NCBI RefSeq assembly: GCF_001261775.1
Contig: NZ_LN868538.1
Location: 186,001 to 250,000, forward strand
Direction of reading: 5' to 3'
Source of the DNA: Anaeromassilibacillus senegalensis
GTDB lineage: Bacteria; Bacillota; Clostridia; Oscillospirales; Acutalibacteraceae
DNA length: 64,000 nt
Shown here: piece by piece, positions 16,252-24,765 of the stretch
Position numbering within the stretch: position 1 is the first letter of the stretch
Layout of the letters: each line of letters starts with the position of its first letter
Program-made: the position numbers and the translations under genes
Notes under the pieces: model-generated
Told to the model about the DNA's origin: nothing
Databases searched by the model: none
The model's input: the letters and a program-made list of their open reading frames with translations, nothing else

Positions 16252-16434
16252 TTACTCACGCATCAACCCGCCGATCCCCATGGCCAGGCTCTCGATCGTG
16301 CCGAGCGCCCACACCTGCCAGATGGTCAGCATGCCGCTGTCCGACGCCATCGCTGTGAGGAATCCACCAACCAGGCCGACGACAAACAGGATCACACCCA
16401 GTCGGCTGTGCTTTATGTAAGGTTGATCATTCAT
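16252..16434 (-). CDS. Small two-TM phage membrane protein
   Basis: 60 residues from MNDQPYIKHSRLG. Two hydrophobic segments (GVILFVVGLVGGFLTAM and LTIWQVWALGTIESLAMGIG) predict a membrane hairpin. Its start overlaps the XRE gene stop by eight bases. No family recognised; a superinfection or membrane role would be a guess. Confidence 0.5.
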   Translation of the reverse strand: MNDQPYIKHSRLGVILFVVGLVGGFLTAMASDSGMLTIWQVWALGTIESLAMGIGGLMRE

Positions 16435-16681
16435 TTTGTTCGCCTCCCAGCAGCCAATCAACCGATACACCAAGGACTTCCGCAAAGGCTTTCAGCTCAA
16501 AGTCCATAACGTACCGGTTCTGGCCTTCGATTTTGGACAGGCCGGAGGCGTTCATTTCAATTCCCTTTACTTGGATCTGGGCCAAAAGGTCTTTTTGCTT
16601 CATGTCCAGTCTTTCGCGGGCCAGCGTGATGCGTGCTCCGGTGCAATTCCGGTTTCCCATCGGTTTTTCTCTCCGTCTCAT
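16427..16681 (-). CDS. XRE-family regulator, paralogue of a chromosomal gene
   Basis: 84 residues from MRRREKPMGNRN, with an HTH domain: KQKDLLAQIQ, ASGLSKIEGQ, VLGVSVDWLLGG. It closely parallels the host protein at 35272-35520 over its whole length (shared NASGLSK-EGQ-RYV-DFEL and NVSVDWLLG-type blocks). A start at the second Met (MGNRN) also has a ribosome-binding site. Probably an early-operon repressor or activator. Confidence 0.75.
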   Translation of the reverse strand: MRRREKPMGNRNCTGARITLARERLDMKQKDLLAQIQVKGIEMNASGLSKIEGQNRYVMDFELKAFAEVLGVSVDWLLGGEQNE

Positions 16682-16730
16682 TTGTTTACCTTCTTTCGTT
16701 TTTTTAATGTCAGTTTTATATAGATGTGTT

Positions 16731-17015
16731 TTACCTACGACATGCGTCCTCGTACACCTTTGCGTGCAGGTCGAGCATCCCGGTGATAAAGGCACCGGTC
16801 ACACGACTCATTTCGGTCTGCCCCTGCCATGCGGCGACCTCCGCAGGTGTCAACTTGTGCGCCGTCAAGGACGAGACGCCGCACCATGCATCGCTCGGGC
16901 GGATGCCATACTCCCGGCAGTAGAGGCGCTTCGCCTGCCCGCCGGATGTGGCCCAGACGTGGAGCTTCCGATCGCTATAGCTCGTCACGAGATACAGATT
17001 TTCCGTTCTTTCCAT
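16731..17015 (-). CDS. Uncharacterised phage protein
   Basis: 94 residues starting MERTENLYLVTSYSDRKLHVWA. The first half looks beta-rich; the second half is helical (LTPAEVAAWQGQTEMSRVTG). No family recognised. It sits immediately downstream of the Csx16-like gene in the same transcript. Confidence 0.45.
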   Translation of the reverse strand: MERTENLYLVTSYSDRKLHVWATSGGQAKRLYCREYGIRPSDAWCGVSSLTAHKLTPAEVAAWQGQTEMSRVTGAFITGMLDLHAKVYEDACRR

Positions 17016-17040
17016 TTCCTCACCTTCTTTTGGCGTTTCC

Positions 17041-17580
17041 TTAATCGATTGACACGGCGACCGGATCGTAGATGCGCATGCGCCGTCTCAACTCTCCGCC
17101 GTCAAGGTCTCCGTCTTTGGTGTGGTCAAAGCTGTCGATGGTGACCGCGATATATGCGCGGCACTCTGCGACCAGGTGCGGAGGGAGAGTTCCAACAACC
17201 ACACGCCCGCGAATATCTTCCGGGGACACATTTCCGGTTAACACGGATGCCGAGGGATAGCAATCCCTTAACACCTTGATCGTGCCAGGATGCCGGGATA
17301 CAATCAAGTTTACGGTCGCATCAGGCACACGGGATGCAGACACATGATTGACAGCCAGATCAGCATTAGCAATGTCGGCGGCGGTTGTGTACTGTGCTCC
17401 GCGCGGAAAGACCGGAGCGTAGTAGTCGCTTACGCCCATATTGATCATCGCTGATGGAGACAACGTAGATACCACGATTTCCGGTCCACCCGGATTAGAC
17501 AGAGCGGCGAACGATACGATTGCGCCGAATCCGTAAGCAACGATATGGTTTGTTTTCGCAATTTCATTAAGTTTTTTCAT
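17041..17580 (-). CDS. Csx16-like (VVA1548 family) protein with extra N-terminal domain; possible ring nuclease
   Basis: 179 residues. The C-terminal 85 match the CRISPR-associated Csx16/VVA1548 pattern in order: LIVSRHPGTIKVL, SPEDIRGRVVVGTLPPHLVAE, then an acidic stretch and GGELRRRMRIYD. Csx16 is usually found with type III CRISPR and is thought to be a CARF-like ring nuclease that removes cyclic oligoadenylate; that is family knowledge, not shown here. Residues 1-90 (HIVAYGFGAIVSFAAL...) are an additional, unrecognised domain. In a prophage it may be a counter-defence factor. ATG overlaps the previous stop. Confidence 0.65.
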   Translation of the reverse strand: MKKLNEIAKTNHIVAYGFGAIVSFAALSNPGGPEIVVSTLSPSAMINMGVSDYYAPVFPRGAQYTTAADIANADLAVNHVSASRVPDATVNLIVSRHPGTIKVLRDCYPSASVLTGNVSPEDIRGRVVVGTLPPHLVAECRAYIAVTIDSFDHTKDGDLDGGELRRRMRIYDPVAVSID

Positions 17581-17816
17581 TTTTTGTTCCCTCTTTTCAA
17601 TTTTTTCAATTTTTTTACGGTCATTCCGCTGACCATTTCAATGGTATCTTTGTACCCCTGCTGATACCATTTACAATTGGGCATGTAATCCGCCCCTCCC
17701 GTATATCCGGAGTGAAGTCCGAAAAGGGCATTGTTGACGCCCATCAGATAATTGTAATTGTCTTCGTCCGTGTTGGGCCTCACCAGGTTTTCCATGACTC
17801 TTTTCCAAGTGTCCAT
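17577..17816 (-). CDS. Small uncharacterised phage protein
   Basis: 79 residues from MDTWKRVMENLVRPN. Acidic/aromatic N-terminal part (DEDNYNYLMGVNNALFGLHSGYTGG) and a Lys-rich C-terminus (KKLKKLKRGNKK). It overlaps the Csx16-like start (ATGA), so the two are probably co-translated. No family recognised. Confidence 0.5.
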   Translation of the reverse strand: MDTWKRVMENLVRPNTDEDNYNYLMGVNNALFGLHSGYTGGADYMPNCKWYQQGYKDTIEMVSGMTVKKLKKLKRGNKK

Positions 17817-17830
17817 TTTTTCACTTCCTC

Positions 17831-18001
17831 TCAATTTTTAGAATTATCTGTCTGCCCTGCCGCCCTTCTTTTTTTGATGCTGTCTATGTATCCGGCAGGG
17901 TCGCCGTTGGTCAAAAAGCTTATTGCAGTACGGACGATCCCGTCTATGTCTACCGGCTGGTTGTCCCTGATGATCTTTACCGCGCGCCCGTTGCATTCCA
18001 T
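17831..18001 (-). CDS. Small phage protein, first gene of the leftward operon as seen here
   Basis: 56 residues, MECNGRAVKIIRDNQ to the stop at 17831. Ribosome-binding site AGAGGAAG precedes ATG 17999-18001. Contains VDIDGIVRTAISFL and a basic C-terminus. No family known. It lies divergent from the DnaQ cassette, 112 bp apart. Confidence 0.5.
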   Translation of the reverse strand: MECNGRAVKIIRDNQPVDIDGIVRTAISFLTNGDPAGYIDSIKKRRAAGQTDNSKN

Positions 18002-18060
18002 GATTTTCACTTCCTCTCTTTGCTATGATGCGTATTTTTCTATTTTGTTGAATTTTGTCA

Positions 18061-18089
18061 TTGTAAGAAAATTTATATGATGGTAAAAT
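18061..18089 (+). promoter_or_regulatory. Promoter of the DnaQ-BRCT cassette
   Basis: TTGTAA (18061-18066), 17-bp spacer, TAAAAT (18084-18089), followed by GGAGGG and ATG at 18113. It gives the cassette a promoter independent of the phage leftward operon. Confidence 0.6.
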
Positions 18090-18112
18090 ATAAACGAATT
18101 GGAGGGAAAATA

Positions 18113-19027
18113 ATGTCTACCACAAACAGAGAATTTAAAGGTAAAAGTTTGCTACAGTGTGTCGATAGCTATGTTGTTGTTGATATAGAAACTACGGGCC
18201 TAGACCCAAAATATGACGAAATCATCGAAATTGGCGCAATAAGAATAAAGAACCAAACTCCAATTTCAAGTTTTAATTCGTTAGTGCGTCCGTATTTCCC
18301 GATTAGTGACTTCATAACGACCTTGACAGGCATTACGAATGAAATGCTATCTTCTGCTCCTTCTTTCGAGGACGTTGCACCTTCGTTTTTAAGTTTTGTT
18401 GAAGATTCTATTATCGTTGGGCACAATGTCAATTTTGATATTAATTTTCTTTATGATTGTTGTATGCGTGATATAGGTGTTCTATTGGATAATAATTTCA
18501 TTGATACGTTGAGGCTGTCTCGCAGGATTATTCCGGGACTTCCAAACTACAAATTAGATACTCTTGCAAACGCCTTTGATTTGACTGTTTCGACCAAGCA
18601 TCGCGCGTTGGCAGATTGTGATACAACTCACCGGTGCTACGAACATTTAAAACAATATGTACATAAAAACCACATTGATTTAGAGGTGCTGTGTTTAGGC
18701 TTTTCCCGGACAAAAGCGAGAGAGATTAATACCTGTAAAATATATTTTGACGAGTCTCATATTCTGTATCAAAAGGTCTGTGTTTTTACAGGAGCGCTTG
18801 ATCGGTTTACACGAAAAGAAGCAATGCAGGCAGTTGTGGATGCAGGCGGGATTTGCGGCGACTCTATAAATAGGCATACCAATTTTCTGGTTGTAGGAAA
18901 TTTAAGTTATTGCAAAAGTATTCACGACGGCAAAAGTGGCAAGATGAAAAAAGCAGAAGAATACATATTGAAGGGGTATGATTTGCAAATCATATCAGAA
19001 TCCGTATTTTATGACATGTTGGGGTGA
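18113..19027 (+). CDS. DEDDh exonuclease with C-terminal BRCT domain (DnaQ-like)
   Basis: 304 residues; start MSTTNREFKG follows GGAGGG. Exo I is YVVVDIETTGLD (Asp and Glu), Exo II GHNVNFDINFL, Exo III HRALADCDTT, giving a complete DEDDh 3'-5' exonuclease. The C-terminus (VCVFTGALDRFTRKEAMQAV, NFLVVGNLS) is a BRCT domain as in DNA-ligase-type and DnaQ-BRCT fusions. It is more AT-rich than neighbours, with its own promoter and terminator, hence a moron; possible repair or anti-phage role. It overlaps no phage operon gene. Confidence 0.88.
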   Translation: MSTTNREFKGKSLLQCVDSYVVVDIETTGLDPKYDEIIEIGAIRIKNQTPISSFNSLVRPYFPISDFITTLTGITNEMLSSAPSFEDVAPSFLSFVEDSIIVGHNVNFDINFLYDCCMRDIGVLLDNNFIDTLRLSRRIIPGLPNYKLDTLANAFDLTVSTKHRALADCDTTHRCYEHLKQYVHKNHIDLEVLCLGFSRTKAREINTCKIYFDESHILYQKVCVFTGALDRFTRKEAMQAVVDAGGICGDSINRHTNFLVVGNLSYCKSIHDGKSGKMKKAEEYILKGYDLQIISESVFYDMLG

Positions 19028-19032
19028 TTGAA

Positions 19033-19548
19033 ATGTATGACTATGATTTTGTTCAAAGGCTAAACGATATAATGTCAGATGATTTAAACCAAACATGCAG
19101 ATTTGAATTATGCGAAAACGTTGGCGCTGAAAATAGTATTTTAATCCACGTCGAACCATCGGCTTTTCGTTCTTCGACGACTAAAAACATTCTTTACGCG
19201 AGAATAAAATCTAATGGTAATTTTAAATATGTGAGTTTCCCTTCCAAATTCAAAAATCTGTTTGAAAACGAGGGTGTAAAAGTCACACAAATTAAATCGC
19301 AATTGGATTTTTGTCGTATAAATCTTGATGAACTATCCGAAAAACTAACGATGCTTTATCCAATTTTGAAAAAAATATTTACTGCTTCTTTTTGCTTTTC
19401 GGATTTTGGATGCTGTAGCAAATGTGTGGATTGTAGTGATCAAATGAAATGTATCCATCCGGATTTAATCTACGCCACGGCATGTCAATATCGTAAAAAC
19501 CTAGAAAATGGACGTGTTTTTTATGGACACAATAGAAATATCGATTGA
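19033..19548 (+). CDS. Uncharacterised protein partnered with DnaQ-BRCT
   Basis: 171 residues from MYDYDFVQRLNDIMSD; this ATG is favoured by the upstream GGGGTG. Residues 30-110 look like an alpha/beta domain (ILIHVEPSAFRSS, YARIKSNGNFKYVSFP). The C-terminus has CCSKCVDCSDQMKC, a probable metal cluster. It starts five bases after the exonuclease stop and shares its AT-rich composition, so the two form one cassette. No family recognised. Confidence 0.6.
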   Translation: MYDYDFVQRLNDIMSDDLNQTCRFELCENVGAENSILIHVEPSAFRSSTTKNILYARIKSNGNFKYVSFPSKFKNLFENEGVKVTQIKSQLDFCRINLDELSEKLTMLYPILKKIFTASFCFSDFGCCSKCVDCSDQMKCIHPDLIYATACQYRKNLENGRVFYGHNRNID

Positions 19549-19552
19549 TCTC

Positions 19553-19579
19553 GCCGCCCCCTTACAGGGGCGGCTTTTT
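19553..19579 (+). terminator. Terminator of the DnaQ-BRCT cassette
   Basis: GCCGCCCC (19553-19560), 6-nt loop, GGGGCGGC (19567-19574), T5. It ends the rightward cassette and touches the stop of the convergent XRE gene. Confidence 0.85.
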
Positions 19580-19794
19580 CATGCGGGTTTTTGGAATGTA
19601 TCCTGATTAAATAAATACGTCCAAGAATATTCTGGGAGCAGATCGAAGCAGGTTGCCCAAACTTCCGGTAACGTAAACGGAGTTTGACCACTTAACTTGT
19701 TTTGTACGGTTTTCTCTGTAACCCCCAGAACCGCTGCATATGCTTTCATGGAGATTTTTTTGTTTTCAAGTGCGTTTCTTAAATTATCAAACAC
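19579..19794 (-). CDS. Cro-like XRE regulator
   Basis: 71 residues: MFDNLRNALENKKISMKAYAAVLGVTEKTVQNKLSGQ is a compact HTH. It is the first gene leftward from the operator region and divergent from the longer repressor, the standard place of a Cro/lytic-switch protein. Its promoter contains operator O2. Confidence 0.8.
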   Translation of the reverse strand: MFDNLRNALENKKISMKAYAAVLGVTEKTVQNKLSGQTPFTLPEVWATCFDLLPEYSWTYLFNQDTFQKPA

Positions 19795-19816
19795 TTTGTG
19801 TCCCTCTCTTTCGAAT

Positions 19817-19894
19817 TACGATGCATCGTATCTGTTGTTAATATTATATACGATGCATTGTAATAAGTCAATACTATTTTTACAATGCATCGTA
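19817..19894. promoter_or_regulatory. Three phage operators at 32-bp spacing
   Basis: TACGATGCATCGTA (19817-19830, perfect palindrome), TACGATGCATTGTA (19849-19862) and TACAATGCATCGTA (19881-19894). Centres are exactly 32 bp apart, about three helical turns, so bound dimers would lie on one face. Consensus TACRATGCATYGTA. Probable binding sites of the two XRE proteins on either side. Confidence 0.88.
19843..19871 (-). promoter_or_regulatory. Leftward lytic-type promoter overlapping operator O2
   Basis: On the minus strand TTGACT (19866-19871), 17-bp spacer, TATAAT (19843-19848). The middle operator occupies most of the spacer, so repressor binding would block it directly. Drives the Cro-like gene. 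Confidence 0.8.
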
Positions 19895-19903
19895 ATTATT
19901 TTC

Positions 19904-19932
19904 TTGACTTGTAGCCGATATAACGTTACAAT
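19904..19932 (+). promoter_or_regulatory. Repressor-maintenance promoter
   Basis: TTGACT (19904-19909), 17-bp spacer, TACAAT (19927-19932), upstream of the repressor ATG at 19963. Operator O3 ends 10 bp upstream of the -35, a position that would allow activation or weak repression. Confidence 0.65.
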
Positions 19933-19962
19933 GTAATAGAGCTTATGAAAGGATTTGATAAA

Positions 19963-20493
19963 ATGAATTTTTTAGAAAAACTAGATAATCTAATTGCAGA
20001 AAAAGGAATAAACAAAAGCGTACTGTCAAAAGAAAGCGGTATTCCATATACAACAATTGACGCATTTTATAAAAAGGGATACCAAAATGCAAAATTACCT
20101 ACGATTCAAAAGTTGTGCGAATATTTTGATGTTACTTTAGATTATCTAGTGCGTGATGACGTTAATGATTATCATTATGGTAAACAGGAAAAATACGATC
20201 CGAATTATATTAAACAAAATAGAGCCTATTCAATTGACATAAATGATGAAATAGGTAAAAAAAAATCCCCCGCCCCTGAAGAGCCAGAGGCGGAGGACGA
20301 AGGCCGGGATGAACTCGGTATCCCGCGGCAGGCGTATGACCTATTTTATCGATTTTTGGTTGAGCGCGGATATGTACTCAAAGGCGATGATGTTACCGCT
20401 GTCCAGGCTGACTTTTTCGCCGGGCTTGTCCAGATGGTCAACGCGGCTTTCCCTGCCCGACCGGTACAGGTCCAAAAAGACAAGGCTGTCTGA
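19963..20493 (+). CDS. Prophage repressor, XRE family
   Basis: 176 residues from MNFLEKLDNLIAEKG (GAAAGG upstream). HTH in residues 1-65: INKSVLSKESGIPYTTIDAFYKKG, then LCEYFDVTLDYLVRDD. An acidic linker (EEPEAEDEGRDE) separates a C-terminal region (AYDLFYRFLVERGYVLKGDDVTAVQADFFAGLVQMV), likely for oligomerisation. No LexA-like Ser/Lys peptidase motif was seen, so induction by RecA cleavage is not expected. Confidence 0.82.
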   Translation: MNFLEKLDNLIAEKGINKSVLSKESGIPYTTIDAFYKKGYQNAKLPTIQKLCEYFDVTLDYLVRDDVNDYHYGKQEKYDPNYIKQNRAYSIDINDEIGKKKSPAPEEPEAEDEGRDELGIPRQAYDLFYRFLVERGYVLKGDDVTAVQADFFAGLVQMVNAAFPARPVQVQKDKAV

Positions 20494-20729
20494 CTCTTTG
20501 TGCTGCTTTCTGCGCACGGCGTTTTGGATAATCCTTATAGAGCTTTCCGGGCAAATACAATTTTTATCCATTTTATACACTCCCCATTATTATATAGTTG
20601 AGGGCTTATCCCCTCCCCCCCTCTATATAACACTGGGCCGTCGCATTTGACTTTTGTTCCATAATTTTGATTGGTATTTTTTAGAAATATAGTTTGATTG
20701 TACAAATAATAGAAAGTGAGGCGTTTTAA
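20494..20729. other. Intergenic region between repressor and integrase
   Basis: No supported gene on the plus strand. It contains an 8-bp inverted repeat TTATATAG (20590-20597) / CTATATAA (20623-20630) enclosing GAGGG...CCCTC, a possible cruciform or terminator-like fold without a clean T run. AT-rich sequence precedes the integrase ribosome-binding site (AAAGTGAGG). Confidence 0.4.
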
Positions 20730-22325
<1,596 letters not shown>

Positions 22326-22356
22326 ATATCCACACTCTTTCTTGAGTGCAGAATTT

Positions 22357-22385
22357 ATTATACTATATCTAATCTTCAATTGCAA
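22357..22385 (-). promoter_or_regulatory. Promoter of tRNA-fMet
   Basis: On the minus strand TTGCAA (22380-22385), 17 bp, TATAAT (22357-22362), about 25 bp upstream of the start region. It lies on the chromosomal side, so tRNA expression is independent of the prophage and reads antisense into the integrase 3' end. Confidence 0.75.
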
Positions 22386-22408
22386 GTGTTTTTTTAATTT
22401 TTTTATTT

Positions 22409-24076
22409 TTATTTTTTTCCAAATCTTTGCACCAGAAGTACGAGGCCAGCCCCCAACACAACGCATAAGAGCGTACCGCCCATTCCGGCCAGGAAAACGG
22501 GCAGTTGATTGCCCTCCCGCAACAGTATGCTCCCTGCTTGCGGCAGCGGTTCTATCCTCTGCTCTTCCGGCTGAACGGTCTGCACCTCTGGCGGCATCTC
22601 TGGCGTATACGTCTCCTCCTCAGAAGAAGCTCCAGTTGGTCCGGTTTCATTCCATTTTTCACCCTGTGGCGCAGAACCGCTCTTTGATACGATCTGCCCT
22701 CTTGGCTTGCCACTGGCAGCACTGTCCGTTTGAGTTGTCATTGCCTCTTCTTCCCGATATACTGTTACAACATACTCAACCTTCTCTTTTCCATCCTTAG
22801 AACGAACTGTCACTACAATATCTGTTTCGCTTCCCGCTTTAAACAGCGTCTTGCGGTTAATAGTTACCGTCGCATCCGGGCTTGCACTGGCTTGGAATAT
22901 AACCTCCCGCGTTCCCGAACCGACCCGCATGAAATAGGCAAAAGTATCCGGTGAAAAAGTGGGTTCCAGAACGCTCTCTGAAGGCTGCAGTGCCGTCAAA
23001 TATGGAATTTGTGCAACACTGGAATAAACCGGCACTTCCCCGCGATTCACTGTCACCGTATAGGTCACACGGTTTTTCTTGTCAGAAGAAAGAGCGGTTA
23101 TTTTGACCTCTGTTGCGGTTCCCGCGCGGTTTAACTTCTCCCGGTTGACACTCACGGAACCGTCCTCTCCAGCCCGCGCATGAAAGGTGACATACTGTAC
23201 ATCCGCATCAACATCTACGGAATATTCCAAAATATCCGGTGAAAAGGATGGACGCAATACGCCGTGCGACGGTTCCAATTGAACAAGATACGCCTCTTCC
23301 TCGGGAACCGCCGCGCGATTGACCGTAATGACATACTGCGTCCGCTCCTTTTCATCCTCTGAAAGAGCCGTAACCGTAATCGTGGTGGCGCTGCCCGCTT
23401 TTTGCAGAGTTTTTCGGCTGACCTTTACACTGCCATTTTCCGCAGCTTCTGTCTGAAACTCCACTGTGGAAACAGAAGACGGTACATTTAGTACATAATC
23501 CAGTACATCGGGTGAGAACACCGGTTCCAGCTTTCCATTGGATGGCTTTAAAGCGTTTAAATACGCCTTGCCGGACTTTGCAGCCAGTATTGTAAAATTC
23601 AGACTCGCGCTGCAGTCCCGGTTCAACTGCACGCCGTCCCAATTGCAAATCTGGTCCATATGTATCTGCAGGTCAGTTTCTCCTGCAGCCGCACCTTCTT
23701 TCACCTCAAACACGTAGGTGATGACCGTTCCGGACAGTTCCGGTGGATGGCCCATGTCTACATTGCAGACATAGGTGCTGCGCACCGGGTTGCCGCTGCT
23801 GTCGGTATAAAGCGTCTTGCTTTTAATCTGGTCGGACGTCTCGACGCGGACAAAAGAAAGGCGTGTATCGTCATACTCTGCACAAAGCCGAAATCCTGCA
23901 GCGACTTCCTCCTGCTTCTGTGCATCAATGGATAAATATAATTTGTCCCCCGGACGGTATTCCTGCCTGTCCACCGCAAACTGGAAATATTCCTCCGCTG
24001 CAGCACTTGTATGTGCTGGAAAAAAGATCGCTCCAAACAAGAAAACAAGGAGGAACAACAGTACCTTTCGCAGCAT
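22409..24076 (-). CDS. Membrane-anchored surface protein: cohesin-like domain plus three cadherin-like repeats
   Basis: About 555 residues from MLRKVLLFLLVFLF (AAGGAGG 7 bases upstream). Order: signal peptide to about residue 27; a cohesin-like domain (about 33-165: FAVDRQEYRPGDKLYLSI ... TVITYVFEVKEG); three cadherin-like beta-sandwich repeats (LKPSNGKLEPVFSPDVLDYV, LEPSHGVLRPSFSPDILEYS, LQPSESVLEPTFSPDTFAYF); a Ser/Glu/Pro linker; a C-terminal TM helix (VFLAGMGGTLLCVVLGAG) with a short basic tail. Probably extracellular display or adhesion. No catalytic domain is visible. Confidence 0.8.
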   Translation of the reverse strand: MLRKVLLFLLVFLFGAIFFPAHTSAAAEEYFQFAVDRQEYRPGDKLYLSIDAQKQEEVAAGFRLCAEYDDTRLSFVRVETSDQIKSKTLYTDSSGNPVRSTYVCNVDMGHPPELSGTVITYVFEVKEGAAAGETDLQIHMDQICNWDGVQLNRDCSASLNFTILAAKSGKAYLNALKPSNGKLEPVFSPDVLDYVLNVPSSVSTVEFQTEAAENGSVKVSRKTLQKAGSATTITVTALSEDEKERTQYVITVNRAAVPEEEAYLVQLEPSHGVLRPSFSPDILEYSVDVDADVQYVTFHARAGEDGSVSVNREKLNRAGTATEVKITALSSDKKNRVTYTVTVNRGEVPVYSSVAQIPYLTALQPSESVLEPTFSPDTFAYFMRVGSGTREVIFQASASPDATVTINRKTLFKAGSETDIVVTVRSKDGKEKVEYVVTVYREEEAMTTQTDSAASGKPRGQIVSKSGSAPQGEKWNETGPTGASSEEETYTPEMPPEVQTVQPEEQRIEPLPQAGSILLREGNQLPVFLAGMGGTLLCVVLGAGLVLLVQRFGKK

Positions 24077-24101
24077 TGTCACTCCTCCTTGATATATACA
24101 A

Positions 24102-24626
24102 TTAAGCGGAAACCGGCGCCGGGTCCGTCTCCATCGCCGCCGCTCGCAAATCGCGCACGCGCTTCTTCCGCAGCACCTGCAAGCGGAACCGGTTGTACCG
24201 CTGGATCACGGCAAAGGGCACGTTACCCAAAAGAATCAAAAACGCAAACAGCAAACCAACGCCCAGCGGATTGAGCAGCAACACCACCACCGCGCAAATG
24301 CAATTGGTCAGATGCATCCATTCCCCACGGCAGGTTTCCATAATAAACTCATCCAGATATTCAATGGAAACATCCGTCAAATGGGCTTTGGAGAATCCAT
24401 CCTTGCCAATGTGCTGCGGTACTTTATCCTTCCACATCTGGATTTTCAGCTTATCGCGGTACCAACGGCCGTTATGCTCCCAGGCCCGCGCAGCATAGCG
24501 CGGTTTTGTCGCGTCAAAGGTGGCCGGCGGCAATTTGATACATGCTAAAAATATGGCTACATGCCAAATTCCAATAATCAATACATTCCAAAAAAACATT
24601 TGGACTCCCGATAAATCCCTCAGCAT
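24102..24626 (-). CDS. CrtO-like glycosyl-diaponeurosporenoate acyltransferase family membrane protein
   Basis: About 174 residues, starting MLRDLSGVQMFFW. Four hydrophobic segments flank the conserved part AWEHNGRWYRDKLKIQMWKDKVPQ and KDGFSKAHLTD, the signature shared with staphylococcal CrtO. No carotenoid genes are near, so in Clostridia the acceptor is probably another lipid or glycan; the annotation is by family only. Confidence 0.7.
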   Translation of the reverse strand: MLRDLSGVQMFFWNVLIIGIWHVAIFLACIKLPPATFDATKPRYAARAWEHNGRWYRDKLKIQMWKDKVPQHIGKDGFSKAHLTDVSIEYLDEFIMETCRGEWMHLTNCICAVVVLLLNPLGVGLLFAFLILLGNVPFAVIQRYNRFRLQVLRKKRVRDLRAAAMETDPAPVSA

Positions 24627-24765
24627 AGCTTCCCCTTCCCGCAAAACTTGCTCCGCATTTCATCTTATTCTGATAGATTATTATTCCAATCTGTGTTACG
24701 ATTAAAACACCAAAACAAGATGTTTTATAGAAGTTATTATAATACAAAAAGAAGGAGTGTGCAAT

